Below, one piece after another: positions 1 to 7,660 of a stretch of DNA of 33,094 nucleotides (positions are counted from its first letter, which is position 1; every line of letters begins with the position of its first letter). The notes under the pieces were generated by a model, which did not search any database, was not told the origin of the DNA, and saw nothing but the letters and a program-made list of their open reading frames with translations. Where the stretch lies: the NCBI GenBank assembly GCA_027068765.1, contig JAMOMC010000100.1, forward strand, positions 1 to 33,094. The letters are read 5' to 3'. Made by a program: the position numbers and the translations under genes. Origin of the DNA: Campylobacterales bacterium. GTDB taxonomy: Bacteria; Campylobacterota; Campylobacteria; Campylobacterales; QNZT01.

Positions 1-322
1 TCACATAATATTTCTTTGTCTTAAGACTAAAGTGTTGATAATCCTTACTTGGACTTGAAAACCAAGCTGTTTTTTTATAATAAGCATAAGTAGTAGAACT
101 CCAATAATATTTTGAACTATTAGAACGCGCATCTTTAAATGTTACCAATTTAGTTATCTTTGGGAGTCGCCAATCACTTCTGTTTTGGCTAGATAATTCT
201 TCACAATAAACTAAAGCATCTGCCCAGGTCATGGCATTTTGGCTCTCTTTGCTAAATTTTAAAGTTGAAGTTTTTGCATCTAACGAGATTATTAAGATAA
301 GGATTAATAGTATCTTCTTCAT
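1..322 (-). CDS. DUF1566 (Lcl_C) domain secreted protein, 3' end outside window
   Basis: Reading leftwards from an ATG at 322, 107 codons run open to the window edge. Residues 1-16 (MKKILLILILIISLDA) form a short signal peptide. The rest shows the hallmarks of the DUF1566 / Lcl_C family: a TWADALVYCEEL segment near residue 32, DWRLPKITKL near residue 50 and YYWSSTTYA near residue 74. These small modules are C-type-lectin-like in fold and occur in exported proteins; their ligand is usually unknown. A GGAGAAG ribosome site lies 4 bases upstream of the start. The product is probably only about 110-130 residues, because the WSS segment normally lies near the C terminus. It is divergent from the methyltransferase at 378, with only 55 bases between them. 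Confidence 0.75.
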   Translation of the reverse strand, partial: MKKILLILILIISLDAKTSTLKFSKESQNAMTWADALVYCEELSSQNRSDWRLPKITKLVTFKDARSNSSKYYWSSTTYAYYKKTAWFSSPSKDYQHFSLKTKKYYV

Positions 323-339
323 GTATCTTCTCCGTTTTG

Positions 340-349
340 TGATATTATA
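340..349. promoter_or_regulatory. Shared -10 region for two divergent genes
   Basis: On the plus strand TGA (340-342) plus TATTAT (343-348) is an extended -10 box about 30 bases before the methyltransferase start. On the minus strand the same bases read TATAAT (349-344) and face the DUF1566 gene, about 22 bases before its ATG. Neither side has a good -35 box. The overlap is seen directly; promoter activity is inferred. Confidence 0.5.
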
Positions 350-377
350 GTAAAATAACTACAAAAAGAGAAACATT

Positions 378-986
378 ATGAATAGATTTGATGAGTTAGC
401 CAAAGAGTGGGATTTAAAACCCGAACGAATAGAAAGTGCTCTTAAGACAACTACAAAAATTAAAGAGTTAATCAGCATAAAAGATAAAGATATTTTAGAT
501 TATGGTGCAGGTACAGGACTTATCTGTTTTCAACTATTTGAAGAAGTCAACTCTATAATCGCTATGGATAATTCACAAGGGATGCTAGATGAGCTAAATA
601 GAAAAATCACCAAAGCCAATATAAAAAATATTTCAACTAATCTACACAATGCGAACAGTGATACATTCACAAAAAATCAATTTGATTTGATTGTAACAGC
701 GATGACTCTGCATCACATTAAAAATCCTCAAAGGTTTATTTTAGATGCAACAGATGCTTTAAAAGATGGTGGATATTTAGTTATTAGCGACCTTGAGAGT
801 GAAGATGGAACTTTCCATAGTTTAGGGAATGATGATGTAGAGCATTTTGGTTTTGATAAAGAGAAGATTCGTACATTTTTTAAAAATGCAGGTTTAGATA
901 TAGTCTATCTTGAGACAAATGAGACGATACACAAACATAGAGATTTTGATGTTTTTTTGGCGATTGGGAAGTTGAGTAAAAACTAA
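378..986 (+). CDS. Class I SAM-dependent methyltransferase
   Basis: A 202-residue protein of the Methyltransf_11/25 type. Motif I, the SAM-binding glycine loop, is ILDYGAGTG near residues 40-48. The acidic end of strand 2 is IIAMDNS near residue 62. Post-motif residues FDLIVTAMTLHHIKNP (about 104-119) match the UbiE-like pattern, followed by LKDGGYLVISDLE. The substrate cannot be read from the sequence; small-molecule methylation is the usual role of this compact type. The start is supported by an AGAGAA ribosome site and the extended -10 at 343. It is a single-gene unit, convergent with the chemoreceptor gene that ends at 1035. There is no membrane segment, so it should be cytoplasmic. Confidence 0.85.
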   Translation: MNRFDELAKEWDLKPERIESALKTTTKIKELISIKDKDILDYGAGTGLICFQLFEEVNSIIAMDNSQGMLDELNRKITKANIKNISTNLHNANSDTFTKNQFDLIVTAMTLHHIKNPQRFILDATDALKDGGYLVISDLESEDGTFHSLGNDDVEHFGFDKEKIRTFFKNAGLDIVYLETNETIHKHRDFDVFLAIGKLSKN

Positions 987-1018
987 AAAAAATAGAGTGT
1001 GATATTAGCACACTCTAT
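985..1018 (-). terminator. Intrinsic terminator between convergent genes
   Basis: A perfect 10-bp stem (ATAGAGTGTG at 992-1001 with CACACTCTAT at 1009-1018) encloses a 7-base loop. Read on the minus strand it is followed by eight T residues, so it should terminate the chemoreceptor transcript. On the plus strand the tract after the stem is weak, so termination of the methyltransferase transcript is less certain. Confidence 0.85.
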
Positions 1019-1034
1019 AAAACTAATTTATAAA

Positions 1035-2975
1035 CTATGTCTTAAACGAAGCTAGTTTACTATTTAGCTCTTTAACCAGACTAGAGAGGCTATTTGTTGT
1101 TGTACTTATCTTGTTCACATTCTTTAAATTTATCTCTGAGATAGAAGTTACTTCAAATATTTGAGCTACGATAGATTCTGTCTCTTTTGCACTTTTTAGT
1201 GTTGTTGTTACACTTTTATCTACCTCTGTTGTTGCATTTTGCATAGAATAAGATGCATCTGTTATCTTATCTTGAACATCAGTTGAAAGATCTTGTAGAT
1301 TTTGAACTCTTTTTACATTTTTGTTCATCTCATCACTACTATCATTTATACCTTGAACTATTAGCGAGATAATTGTCTCTATCTCACCTAAAGATTTTTG
1401 TGTTCTCTCTGCAAGTTTTCTAACTTCATCAGCAACCACAGCAAAACCTCTACCATGTTCACCCGCTCGTGCTGCTTCAATAGCAGCATTTAGAGCTAAA
1501 AGGTTTGTTTGATCCGCGATGTCTGCAATGACTGTTAAAACCTCTTTTGCTTGATCTGCATCATTTGAAAGAGAGTTTAGTTTATCAGCTAATTCACCCT
1601 CTACCATACTTGTCTCTTGTATATCATTTACTATATTTACAATTGCATTTTTTGCAGTTAAAAGTGTATCATTTGCCTGCACAATCTCTGTTTTTGCTTT
1701 TTTTATCTCTTGTGCATTTCCATTTAAAGCATCTTTGATACTATTTCCACTTTGTGCTACATCTTTTAAGATATTAGACTCTTTTAAAGCAGAATCTTCT
1801 AACTCTTTTCCAATTGTACTCAAATCTGAAGATATAGCCATGTTTTTTGTACCACTATCTTTTACATCACTGATAGTAGATAAAATTCTACCTATAAAAG
1901 AGTTTATGTTTTTACTAGCTTTTCCTATTTCATCTTTAGATGTTATTTCCAATCTTTTAGTAAGATCTGCCTCTCCTGTGCTTAACTCTTCAGTTGTGAC
2001 TGCTAGCTTATTTATAGGTGATAGTATAGCTCTATTTAATACTATTGTCATCAAAATACTCATAACTCCTGCAAGAAAAAGTACCGTTGCAATTGCAAAA
2101 GAGAGTGTGGTTTGTACTGATTTTACATTTTCACTCGCTTTTTTTGAAAAATTATTTGAGACACTAGCTATAATTTTTATATCTTTTGTAGCTTTGTCTC
2201 TTATGCTTTGAAGTGTAGTTGCATTTTTTACAAACTCTTCAAAAGTAGCTTTATGTGAACTTGCAATTTGTGAAAATTTTACAATATCCTCTTTGTGTGC
2301 TTTTGCTTTTCTCTTTACATACATCGAGTATGCTCCAACTTCATCAAACTTTGCTAAAATTGCATCTTTTGTTGAGGTTTTTAAAACAGCATTTGGATTT
2401 GCATCTATACCTTGTAAATCTTTTATAAGTGATAAAAGATTTGTAACGGCAGAGTATGCTACGATAGAGTTTCTAACATCTTTTATACTCTCGCTATTTT
2501 GAGCTAAAGTGATAGTCTCTTTGTTTAGCTGTTTACTAATAGTACTTATCATTTTAAAAGACTCAGTAGAGTATTCTTGCATCTTTTTATTAATTTTATC
2601 TTTTGCATCTACTGTTTTTTTGTAATTATCAAACAAAAAAGTCAATTCCAAAGCAGCATCTTTCATAATAATTGCATCTTTTTTAAGCTTTTCATTTTCA
2701 ACATTTTTGATTAATTTATCACTTAATTTTACGATTTTTTCATTTGAGTCTTTTAGTAGCTCAAGCTCTATCATACTCTCTTGCCAAATAAAATCTTCTC
2801 TATTTTTATTTGTTTCAAAAAGTATAGCTACTATTTTAGAAGATAAATCTTGCTCATACATCTTATTTTCAAGTTTTCCCATATTAAATGAGTAGGTTAA
2901 GTATATAATGACAAGTAGACCAATTGTAACAATTGGTAACATCATTAATTTTTTCTTGATTGAACCGTTAAACAT
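1035..2975 (-). CDS. Methyl-accepting chemotaxis protein
   Basis: A transmembrane chemoreceptor of about 646 residues. From the chosen start ([11 protein letters not shown]) there is a first membrane helix at about residues 11-30, then roughly 260 residues of mostly helical periplasmic sensor, a second membrane helix ([18 protein letters not shown]), a HAMP domain (beginning around [10 protein letters not shown]) and a long cytoplasmic coiled coil. The hairpin tip is the conserved [20 protein letters not shown] followed by [14 protein letters not shown], which contacts CheA and CheW. The C terminus has no CheR/CheB tether. The sensor looks like a four-helix-bundle or HBM type; its ligand is unknown. 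An in-frame ATG at 3035 exists, but the start at 2975 has an AAGGA site 6 bases upstream, while the longer N terminus would be encoded by a palindrome. It may be co-transcribed with the cytochrome genes upstream. Confidence 0.92.
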   Translation of the reverse strand: MFNGSIKKKLMMLPIVTIGLLVIIYLTYSFNMGKLENKMYEQDLSSKIVAILFETNKNREDFIWQESMIELELLKDSNEKIVKLSDKLIKNVENEKLKKDAIIMKDAALELTFLFDNYKKTVDAKDKINKKMQEYSTESFKMISTISKQLNKETITLAQNSESIKDVRNSIVAYSAVTNLLSLIKDLQGIDANPNAVLKTSTKDAILAKFDEVGAYSMYVKRKAKAHKEDIVKFSQIASSHKATFEEFVKNATTLQSIRDKATKDIKIIASVSNNFSKKASENVKSVQTTLSFAIATVLFLAGVMSILMTIVLNRAILSPINKLAVTTEELSTGEADLTKRLEITSKDEIGKASKNINSFIGRILSTISDVKDSGTKNMAISSDLSTIGKELEDSALKESNILKDVAQSGNSIKDALNGNAQEIKKAKTEIVQANDTLLTAKNAIVNIVNDIQETSMVEGELADKLNSLSNDADQAKEVLTVIADIADQTNLLALNAAIEAARAGEHGRGFAVVADEVRKLAERTQKSLGEIETIISLIVQGINDSSDEMNKNVKRVQNLQDLSTDVQDKITDASYSMQNATTEVDKSVTTTLKSAKETESIVAQIFEVTSISEINLKNVNKISTTTNSLSSLVKELNSKLASFKT

Positions 2976-2991
2976 TTTTTTCCTTTTTTTG

Positions 2992-3036
2992 TTTGACATT
3001 ATGCAAGATGATAAAATCGTCTTGTATAATGTCAAA
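2992..3036. repeat. 45-bp near-perfect palindrome upstream of the chemoreceptor
   Basis: Two 21-base arms (2992-3012 and 3016-3036) starting with TTTGACATTAT are complementary except at two positions, around a 3-base centre. In plus-strand RNA both exceptions become G-U pairs, so a 21-bp hairpin could form there; in minus-strand RNA they are A-C mismatches. No T tract follows on the minus strand, so it is not a standard terminator for the cytochrome operon. Confidence 0.8.
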
Positions 3037-3037
3037 T

Positions 3038-3057
3038 GAAGTAGTTTTTACTACTTC
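3038..3057. repeat. Short hairpin over the cytochrome c stop codon
   Basis: GAAGTAGT (3038-3045) and ACTACTTC (3050-3057) form a perfect 8-bp stem with a 4-base loop. The stop codon TAG of the cytochrome gene (3053-3051) lies in the stem. With the adjacent 45-bp palindrome this makes two tandem structures in the 75 bases between the cytochrome and chemoreceptor genes. It may stabilise the 3' end of the upstream mRNA. Confidence 0.5.
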
Positions 3058-3410
3058 TCTTGTTTTTCTATATTTTCTCTTTTAAAAGTATCTTTTACAT
3101 ACTTTGCAACCGCTCTTAACTCTTTGTCATTATGTCTTACACCCCAAGCTGGCATATCTTGCTTAAGTGCTCCATAGTAGTAAGCTCCATGTTTTGCAAC
3201 TAAAAATATCTGCTCCTCACTCAAAATAGTCTTATTTAGATTTTTTGGATAGAAGTAATTTTCAGGCTTTTTAGATGCAATTCCATCACCCATGCCACTC
3301 TCTCCGTGACAAAACAAACAAGAGCTTTTATATATCTTTTCACCACTAATCTCATTAGCATTTACTGATAAAGCAAATAGTAGTGAAGATGTTAAAATTA
3401 AAGCTCTCAT
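3051..3410 (-). CDS. Periplasmic monoheme cytochrome c
   Basis: A 119-residue class I cytochrome. The signal peptide is residues 1-18 (MRALILTSSLLFALSVNA). There is one heme c site, CLFCH, at 31-35 with the proximal His35. The likely distal ligand is Met86 in DMPAWG, and the C-terminal helix is ELRAVAKYVKDTF. Such proteins carry electrons in the periplasm. It begins one base after the stop of the cupredoxin gene, so translation is probably coupled. With the cupredoxin and the peroxidase upstream it would form a short electron relay. The C-terminal tail RENIEKQEK is charged and without known role. It could instead donate to a terminal oxidase; the partner is inferred only from the operon. Confidence 0.88.
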   Translation of the reverse strand: MRALILTSSLLFALSVNANEISGEKIYKSSCLFCHGESGMGDGIASKKPENYFYPKNLNKTILSEEQIFLVAKHGAYYYGALKQDMPAWGVRHNDKELRAVAKYVKDTFKRENIEKQEK

Positions 3411-3411
3411 A

Positions 3412-3723
3412 TTAATTTACCGTGATTTTTAACTGCATACTTGGATGTATTGCACACTCAACATTTATAGTTCCTGCAGCTTTAAGAGTGATTGTATAAT
3501 CCTCACCAGGTGCTTGCATTCCTATATCAAACTCATTTTCTCCATCTTCAGAAAATGCATTGTGTGCAAATGGATCAGCATTTTTAAACTTTATAACATC
3601 TCCAACTTTTGCATCTATAGCTGTTGGCTCAAAAAGTTTTCCTTTTTGAACTACCTCAAACTCTGCTGCTGTTGCAACACAAACTGTTAATAAAAGTGGT
3701 ATAGCTATTTTTAAAATTTTCAT
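3412..3723 (-). CDS. Periplasmic cupredoxin (plastocyanin/azurin-like)
   Basis: A 103-residue type I copper protein. Residues 1-20 are a signal peptide. The mature part has the cupredoxin pattern: VGDVIKFKNADPFAHNAF carrying His54, then the C-terminal ligand loop with Cys90, His93 and Met96 (CAIHPSM). All four expected copper ligands are present. It should shuttle single electrons in the periplasm. A strong AGGAGAG ribosome site precedes the ATG. It lies 23 bases after the peroxidase gene and 1 base before the cytochrome gene, so the three are very likely one operon. The simplest reading is an electron donor to the peroxidase, in place of or alongside a cytochrome c; that is inference. Confidence 0.87.
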   Translation of the reverse strand: MKILKIAIPLLLTVCVATAAEFEVVQKGKLFEPTAIDAKVGDVIKFKNADPFAHNAFSEDGENEFDIGMQAPGEDYTITLKAAGTINVECAIHPSMQLKITVN

Positions 3724-3746
3724 ATTTCTCTCCTAGTTTTTATTTT

Positions 3747-4880
3747 TTATTTTGGGAACACTGTTGGGATTGTAAGCTTCATTGGCTCACCTTCTAATGT
3801 CTTCATAAACTCTACGATTTTATCAATCTCTTTAGGTGTTAAACCTCTATCAACTATAAAAGAAGATAAGCCTTTTGCATCTGCAAATCTTCCACCGTTT
3901 CCACAAATTGCTGTAGCTTCGTGAAGAGTCTTTACACTTCCATCGTGAAAATATGGCCAAGATTTTGTAACATCTCTAAGAGTTGGAGTTTTCATAGCTC
4001 CAAAAAGTTTAGTTACACCTCGTCTAACTTTTACTCTTCCCTCATCTCCATCACCTAAACCTAAGTTATGAAAACTTCCATCTGAAAAGTTAAATCCATC
4101 GTGACAATCAGTACAATGCCCTTTTGCTTTAAATAGCTCAAAACCCTCTTGAGCAACAGTACTAATAGCTAATTTATCACCTTTTATAAACTTATCAAAT
4201 GGAGCTTCTGTTGATACAACAGTTCTCTCAAATGAAGCGATAGCTCTAGCTAAAGTATCTTCTGTAATTCCCTCACCTGGGTATGCTTTTTCAAATAGTG
4301 TTACATACTCTCCTATACCTTTTAACTTAGGTATCAACACATCTAGTGAAAGGTTCATCTCAACATCAGCCTCAATTGGACCTAATGCTTGATCTTCAAG
4401 AGTTCTAACTCTTCCATCCCAAAATTGATGATATTGATATGCTGAGTTTATGATAGTTGGAGAGTTTCTAGGACCGACAGCTCCACCAACTCCAACAGCT
4501 TTAGTCTGCTGATCACTCCAACCCATATCAGGATTGTGACAAGTTGCACAAGATACTGTATCATCTATAGATAATCTTGTATCAAAATACAAAAATTTAC
4601 CAAGCTCTATTCTCTGGGGTGTTACCTTGTTGTTTGAAGGAGCAGGAACAGGAGCTAATCTTAGCCACTTTTTAGCTTCATCTGAGAACTCTTTGGTTGG
4701 TGCTGGTTTAACCTCTTTTTCTTGTTTTACTTCTTGAACTATTTTAGTAGTATCTTGCGAAACTGATGATACAAATACCCATCCAGATTTTGATATATCA
4801 TCCATACTTGAAATTTCACTTACAACAGTCGCATTTAATGCACAAGCTGTAGCAACTCCAAGTAAAATTGATTTTTTCAT
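3747..4880 (-). CDS. Di-heme cytochrome c peroxidase (CcpA/MauG family)
   Basis: A 377-residue periplasmic enzyme that reduces hydrogen peroxide to water with electrons from small redox proteins. The two c-type heme sites are CATCH at 111-115 and CTDCH at 256-260. Met296 in the MKTPTLRDV segment fits the distal ligand of the high-potential heme, and WPYFHDG is typical of the family. A signal peptide covers about residues 1-20. Before the catalytic part there are about 45 extra residues, rich in Val, Lys and Glu (about 38-70), probably a linker. The ATG at 4880 is chosen because GGAGAAAG lies just upstream and the signal peptide begins there; an in-frame ATG at 4907 is less likely. It is the first gene of the operon with the cupredoxin and cytochrome c. 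The redox partner is inferred. Confidence 0.92.
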   Translation of the reverse strand: MKKSILLGVATACALNATVVSEISSMDDISKSGWVFVSSVSQDTTKIVQEVKQEKEVKPAPTKEFSDEAKKWLRLAPVPAPSNNKVTPQRIELGKFLYFDTRLSIDDTVSCATCHNPDMGWSDQQTKAVGVGGAVGPRNSPTIINSAYQYHQFWDGRVRTLEDQALGPIEADVEMNLSLDVLIPKLKGIGEYVTLFEKAYPGEGITEDTLARAIASFERTVVSTEAPFDKFIKGDKLAISTVAQEGFELFKAKGHCTDCHDGFNFSDGSFHNLGLGDGDEGRVKVRRGVTKLFGAMKTPTLRDVTKSWPYFHDGSVKTLHEATAICGNGGRFADAKGLSSFIVDRGLTPKEIDKIVEFMKTLEGEPMKLTIPTVFPK

Positions 4881-4970
4881 TTCTTTCTCCTTAATAATTT
4901 TTCTCACCTAAAAAAGTGACTTATGTGACTATATCGACCTTTAATATTTTTTATTTAACAAAATATTTTT

Positions 4971-4999
4971 TTGTAATAATTTATATTAAATATAATATA
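4971..4999 (+). promoter_or_regulatory. Candidate promoter of the desaturase operon
   Basis: TTGTAA (4971-4976) is followed after 17 bases by TAATAT (4994-4999), a plausible -35/-10 pair about 42 bases before the desaturase ATG. TATAAT at 4991-4996 is an alternative -10 with short spacing. Both -10 candidates overlap the 22-bp palindrome at 4993-5014. The region is very AT-rich, so chance matches are likely. Confidence 0.35.
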
Positions 5000-5014
5000 T
5001 TGTACAATATATTA
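4993..5014. promoter_or_regulatory. 22-bp perfect palindrome, possible operator
   Basis: Eleven bases on each side of the centre at 5003/5004 match without error. The half-site read outwards is TACAATATATT, and the two copies overlap in the central TGTACA. It covers the probable -10 and start of transcription of the desaturase operon, where a repressor dimer would block it. The same half-site forms the arms of the inverted repeat at 12031-12104. Confidence 0.6.
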
Positions 5015-5040
5015 ATTTTATTATAAGGAAGTTCCTCCAA

Positions 5041-6195
5041 ATGCCACAGCAATACACACACTATAAAGATGTAGATCAAACACAATTACAAAAAGACATA
5101 GAAGCGATCAAAGAGACACTAGGTGAAGCAACAAAAGAGGATTTTGAACATCTTTTGAAGTTAGAGAGATGGGGCAGAGGTTCTACTATCTTTGGGTTTT
5201 CTCTTATACTCGCTATAACTGTTTTTAATCCCTCTTCATTTATATTTTGGATTTTAGCTATTTTGGCTGCAGTTTTTATAGGTGTTGGAAATGTTGGAAG
5301 GTGGGCAAATGTGGCACATCCTATATTACATGGGGCTTATGATAAAGTTCCAAATATCCCATATAAGTATACAAAAAAAGGTTTTGCATCTGGAAAAAGA
5401 AGATATATAGATTGGCTAGATTGGATTAGACCAGATGCTTGGGCATTTGAGCACAATGTCATGCATCATTATCATTTAGGTGAAATGGATGACCCTGATA
5501 ATGTTGAAAAAAATTTAAAATGGCTTCATAAGTCAAAAATACCTATGTTTTTAAAATATGCTATAGTATATCTCTTTGCAACTACTTGGAAAGTGAGTTA
5601 TTATGCTCCAAATACACTTAGAATTTTAGAAAATAAACTAAGATCTAAAAAAAAATTAGAGCCTATAACATCATATGACATAACTCCATTTACAGAAAAT
5701 GGGCTTATATTATGGAAAGATTACTATCTACCTTATGGTCTGTTTCAGTTTGTTCTTTTGCCACTTCTTTTTTTACCATTTGGATTAGGTGCTGTTTGGA
5801 CAGCACTTTTTATCTTGATTTTGGCAGAGGTAGTTGCAAATTTGTGGTCATTTTTAGTGATTGTTCCAAACCATTCTGCTGAGGATATTTATCAATTTAG
5901 TACACCTCATAAAACTCAAGGAGAGTACTATCTTCGACAAATCATGGGAAGTGTAAACTACAACACTGGCTCAGATCTTATCGATTTTGCTCACGGTTTT
6001 TTAAATTATCAAGTAGAACATCATCTCTTTCCTGATAAACCTCATAGTTTTTATCAAAAGATGCAACCAATAGTAAAAGATATATGCAAAAAGCATAATT
6101 TAGAGTATAGACAAGAGTCCGTTTTTAAAAGAATAGGCATGACGGTTGAGCTTATGGTTGGAAATACTAAATTACTTAGAGTTGATGGTGTATGA
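5041..6195 (+). CDS. Membrane fatty acid desaturase
   Basis: A 384-residue integral membrane di-iron desaturase. The three histidine boxes are HPILH (His93, His97), HNVMHH (His138, His142, His143) and QVEHH (His327, His328); His278 in PNHSAED is a likely extra ligand. Hydrophobic stretches at about 49-62, 64-82, 170-182, 233-250 and 252-276 supply the membrane helices. Enzymes of this family use O2 and two electrons to put a cis double bond into an acyl chain. The exact position and whether the substrate is acyl-lipid or acyl-CoA cannot be told. A TAAGGAAG site precedes the ATG. It is the first gene of an operon whose later genes build the outer membrane (waaA) and flagella, and its stop overlaps the next start (ATGA). 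Confidence 0.9.
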   Translation: MPQQYTHYKDVDQTQLQKDIEAIKETLGEATKEDFEHLLKLERWGRGSTIFGFSLILAITVFNPSSFIFWILAILAAVFIGVGNVGRWANVAHPILHGAYDKVPNIPYKYTKKGFASGKRRYIDWLDWIRPDAWAFEHNVMHHYHLGEMDDPDNVEKNLKWLHKSKIPMFLKYAIVYLFATTWKVSYYAPNTLRILENKLRSKKKLEPITSYDITPFTENGLILWKDYYLPYGLFQFVLLPLLFLPFGLGAVWTALFILILAEVVANLWSFLVIVPNHSAEDIYQFSTPHKTQGEYYLRQIMGSVNYNTGSDLIDFAHGFLNYQVEHHLFPDKPHSFYQKMQPIVKDICKKHNLEYRQESVFKRIGMTVELMVGNTKLLRVDGV

Positions 6196-6917
6196 GGTTA
6201 GAAAAACTTTTTGAAATATTAGATAAATTAAGCCCATTTGAACTCCAAGAGGAGTGGGATAATAGCGGTTTGATTTTAGGAAATTTAGATGCAGTATTTG
6301 AAAATATCTATGTTGGAATTGATGTAGATTTTGAGCTTTTAGAAGAGATTTTGGAAAACTCAGTTTTAATTGTTCATCATCCTATTATATTTCGTGGACT
6401 TAAAAAGTTGGATTTTAACTCTTATCCGTCAAATTTAATTCAAAAAGCGATACAGAAAAATATCTCTATAATTGCTATGCACACAAATTATGATAAAACT
6501 CATCTAAATCGTTATGTGTTAGAAGAAGTTTTAGGTTTTAAGGTAAATGAATGTGATGAGTATCTTTGTAGTTTTGATGTAAATCTCTCTTTTGATGAGT
6601 TTTCCAAAAAAGTAACTAAAACTCTTGGTCTCTCTTGCATAAAAACAGTCTGCTCTCACAAAGAGATAAAAACTGCATCAATTTGCACAGGTTCAGGAGC
6701 TAGTATGCTATCTAGTTTAAAGACAGATTGTCTACTCACAGGTGATATAAAGTATCATGAAGCACTAGAAGCAAAAGAGAATAAAATCTCATTAATAGAG
6801 ATAGGACATTATGAGAGTGAAGTTCATTTTGGTCCATCTTTAAAAAAAGAGTTGCAAAATTATGGTTTATCTGCTATAATCGCAAATTCAAAAAACCCAT
6901 TTAGGTACTTAACATGA
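6192..6917 (+). CDS. Nif3-like dinuclear metal centre protein
   Basis: A 241-residue member of the Nif3 / YbgI / DUF34 family, sometimes annotated GTP cyclohydrolase 1 type 2. Metal-binding residues expected for the family are visible: His62-His63 in VHHPIIFRG, His97 and Asp101 in HTNYD, and His206 with Glu208 or Glu210 in IEIGHYESE. The stretch TGDIKYHEALEAKE is also typical. The protein forms a toroidal hexamer in relatives, and its true substrate is unsettled. At 241 residues it lacks the CutA-like insertion of the longer Gram-positive forms. The start overlaps the desaturase stop and the stop overlaps the next start, so translation is coupled on both sides. I recall HP0959 in H. pylori as the positional counterpart. 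Confidence 0.9.
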   Translation: MRLEKLFEILDKLSPFELQEEWDNSGLILGNLDAVFENIYVGIDVDFELLEEILENSVLIVHHPIIFRGLKKLDFNSYPSNLIQKAIQKNISIIAMHTNYDKTHLNRYVLEEVLGFKVNECDEYLCSFDVNLSFDEFSKKVTKTLGLSCIKTVCSHKEIKTASICTGSGASMLSSLKTDCLLTGDIKYHEALEAKENKISLIEIGHYESEVHFGPSLKKELQNYGLSAIIANSKNPFRYLT

Positions 6918-7657
6918 ACGCATATTTAGAACAACTTGTAAAATTAGTAGATATTGATAAGAAAATAGACTCATTTGAGCCCAGAGTTTTGCAGATAAGA
7001 CTTGATTTAGATGCCAAGCTTAATGCAGTTTCAAGCCTTGAAAGCAAGATTGAAACATACAAAGAAGAGCTTGGAGAAAATGAGCTTAAAAAGAGAAAAA
7101 ATGAGCTTCATTTAGAGGAACTTTCTCAAAAATTAAAAAGCTTTAGTGCAAAAAGTGCATCTGTAAAAACTGAAAAAGAGATGAAAGCACTACAACTTGA
7201 AGAGGAGATTGCAAAAGAGCAGATTGATTTTGCAAATGAAGAGATAGAGAGATTTGATAAAGTTGGTGAACAAAAAGAGTTAGATATCGAAACTTGTCAA
7301 GATAAGATACAAAAGATGCAAGGAGATATAAACTCTTTACAAAAAGATACAGACAAAGAGTTGCAAGAGCTTGAAAAAGAGCGGATGAATGTTTATGCAG
7401 ATAAGCAAAAACTTATGGCTGATATGAGTCAAAATATCATAGTTTTTTATGAGAAGATTAGAAGATGGGCTGGAAATACAACGGTAGTTCCTGTCAAAAA
7501 ACAAGCATGTTATGGATGCTATATGAGAATAAACGATCATACTTATGCAAATGTTATAAAAGGTGAAGAGATCACTACTTGTCCTCATTGTGGAAGAATT
7601 TTATATCTTGAGCCTCAGGTAGAAGAAGAGGAGAAAGAGGAAGTAGCCAAAAGTTAA
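6914..7657 (+). CDS. flgZ: FlgZ/HP0958-like coiled-coil zinc-ribbon protein
   Basis: A 247-residue protein. Residues about 1-185 form a long, charged antiparallel coiled coil. A C-terminal zinc ribbon follows, with Cys199, Cys202, Cys223 and Cys226 in CYGCYMRIN and CPHCGRILY, then an acidic tail of Glu residues. This is the architecture of H. pylori HP0958 (FlgZ), reported as a chaperone for the sigma factor RpoN and as a flagellin mRNA-binding protein, needed for motility. The neighbours (nif3-like before, waaA and a pseudouridine synthase after) match the order I recall in H. pylori, which supports orthology. The ATG overlaps the end of the nif3-like gene. The broader family name is C4-type zinc ribbon (CT398-like). 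Confidence 0.85.
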   Translation: MNAYLEQLVKLVDIDKKIDSFEPRVLQIRLDLDAKLNAVSSLESKIETYKEELGENELKKRKNELHLEELSQKLKSFSAKSASVKTEKEMKALQLEEEIAKEQIDFANEEIERFDKVGEQKELDIETCQDKIQKMQGDINSLQKDTDKELQELEKERMNVYADKQKLMADMSQNIIVFYEKIRRWAGNTTVVPVKKQACYGCYMRINDHTYANVIKGEEITTCPHCGRILYLEPQVEEEEKEEVAKS

Positions 7658-7660
7658 ATC

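Noticed and set aside
1735-2211. 158-residue plus-strand ORF opposite the chemoreceptor
   Set aside because: It is the antisense shadow of the chemoreceptor, with no ribosome site or recognisable domain.
2976-3035. 20-residue N-terminal extension of the chemoreceptor from the ATG at 3035
   Set aside because: It is encoded by the palindrome, has no ribosome site, and puts extra charged residues before the membrane anchor; the ATG at 2975 has AAGGA upstream.
3038-3057. Terminator of the cytochrome operon
   Set aside because: The hairpin lacks a T tract on the minus strand and overlaps the stop codon, so read-through into the chemoreceptor gene remains possible.
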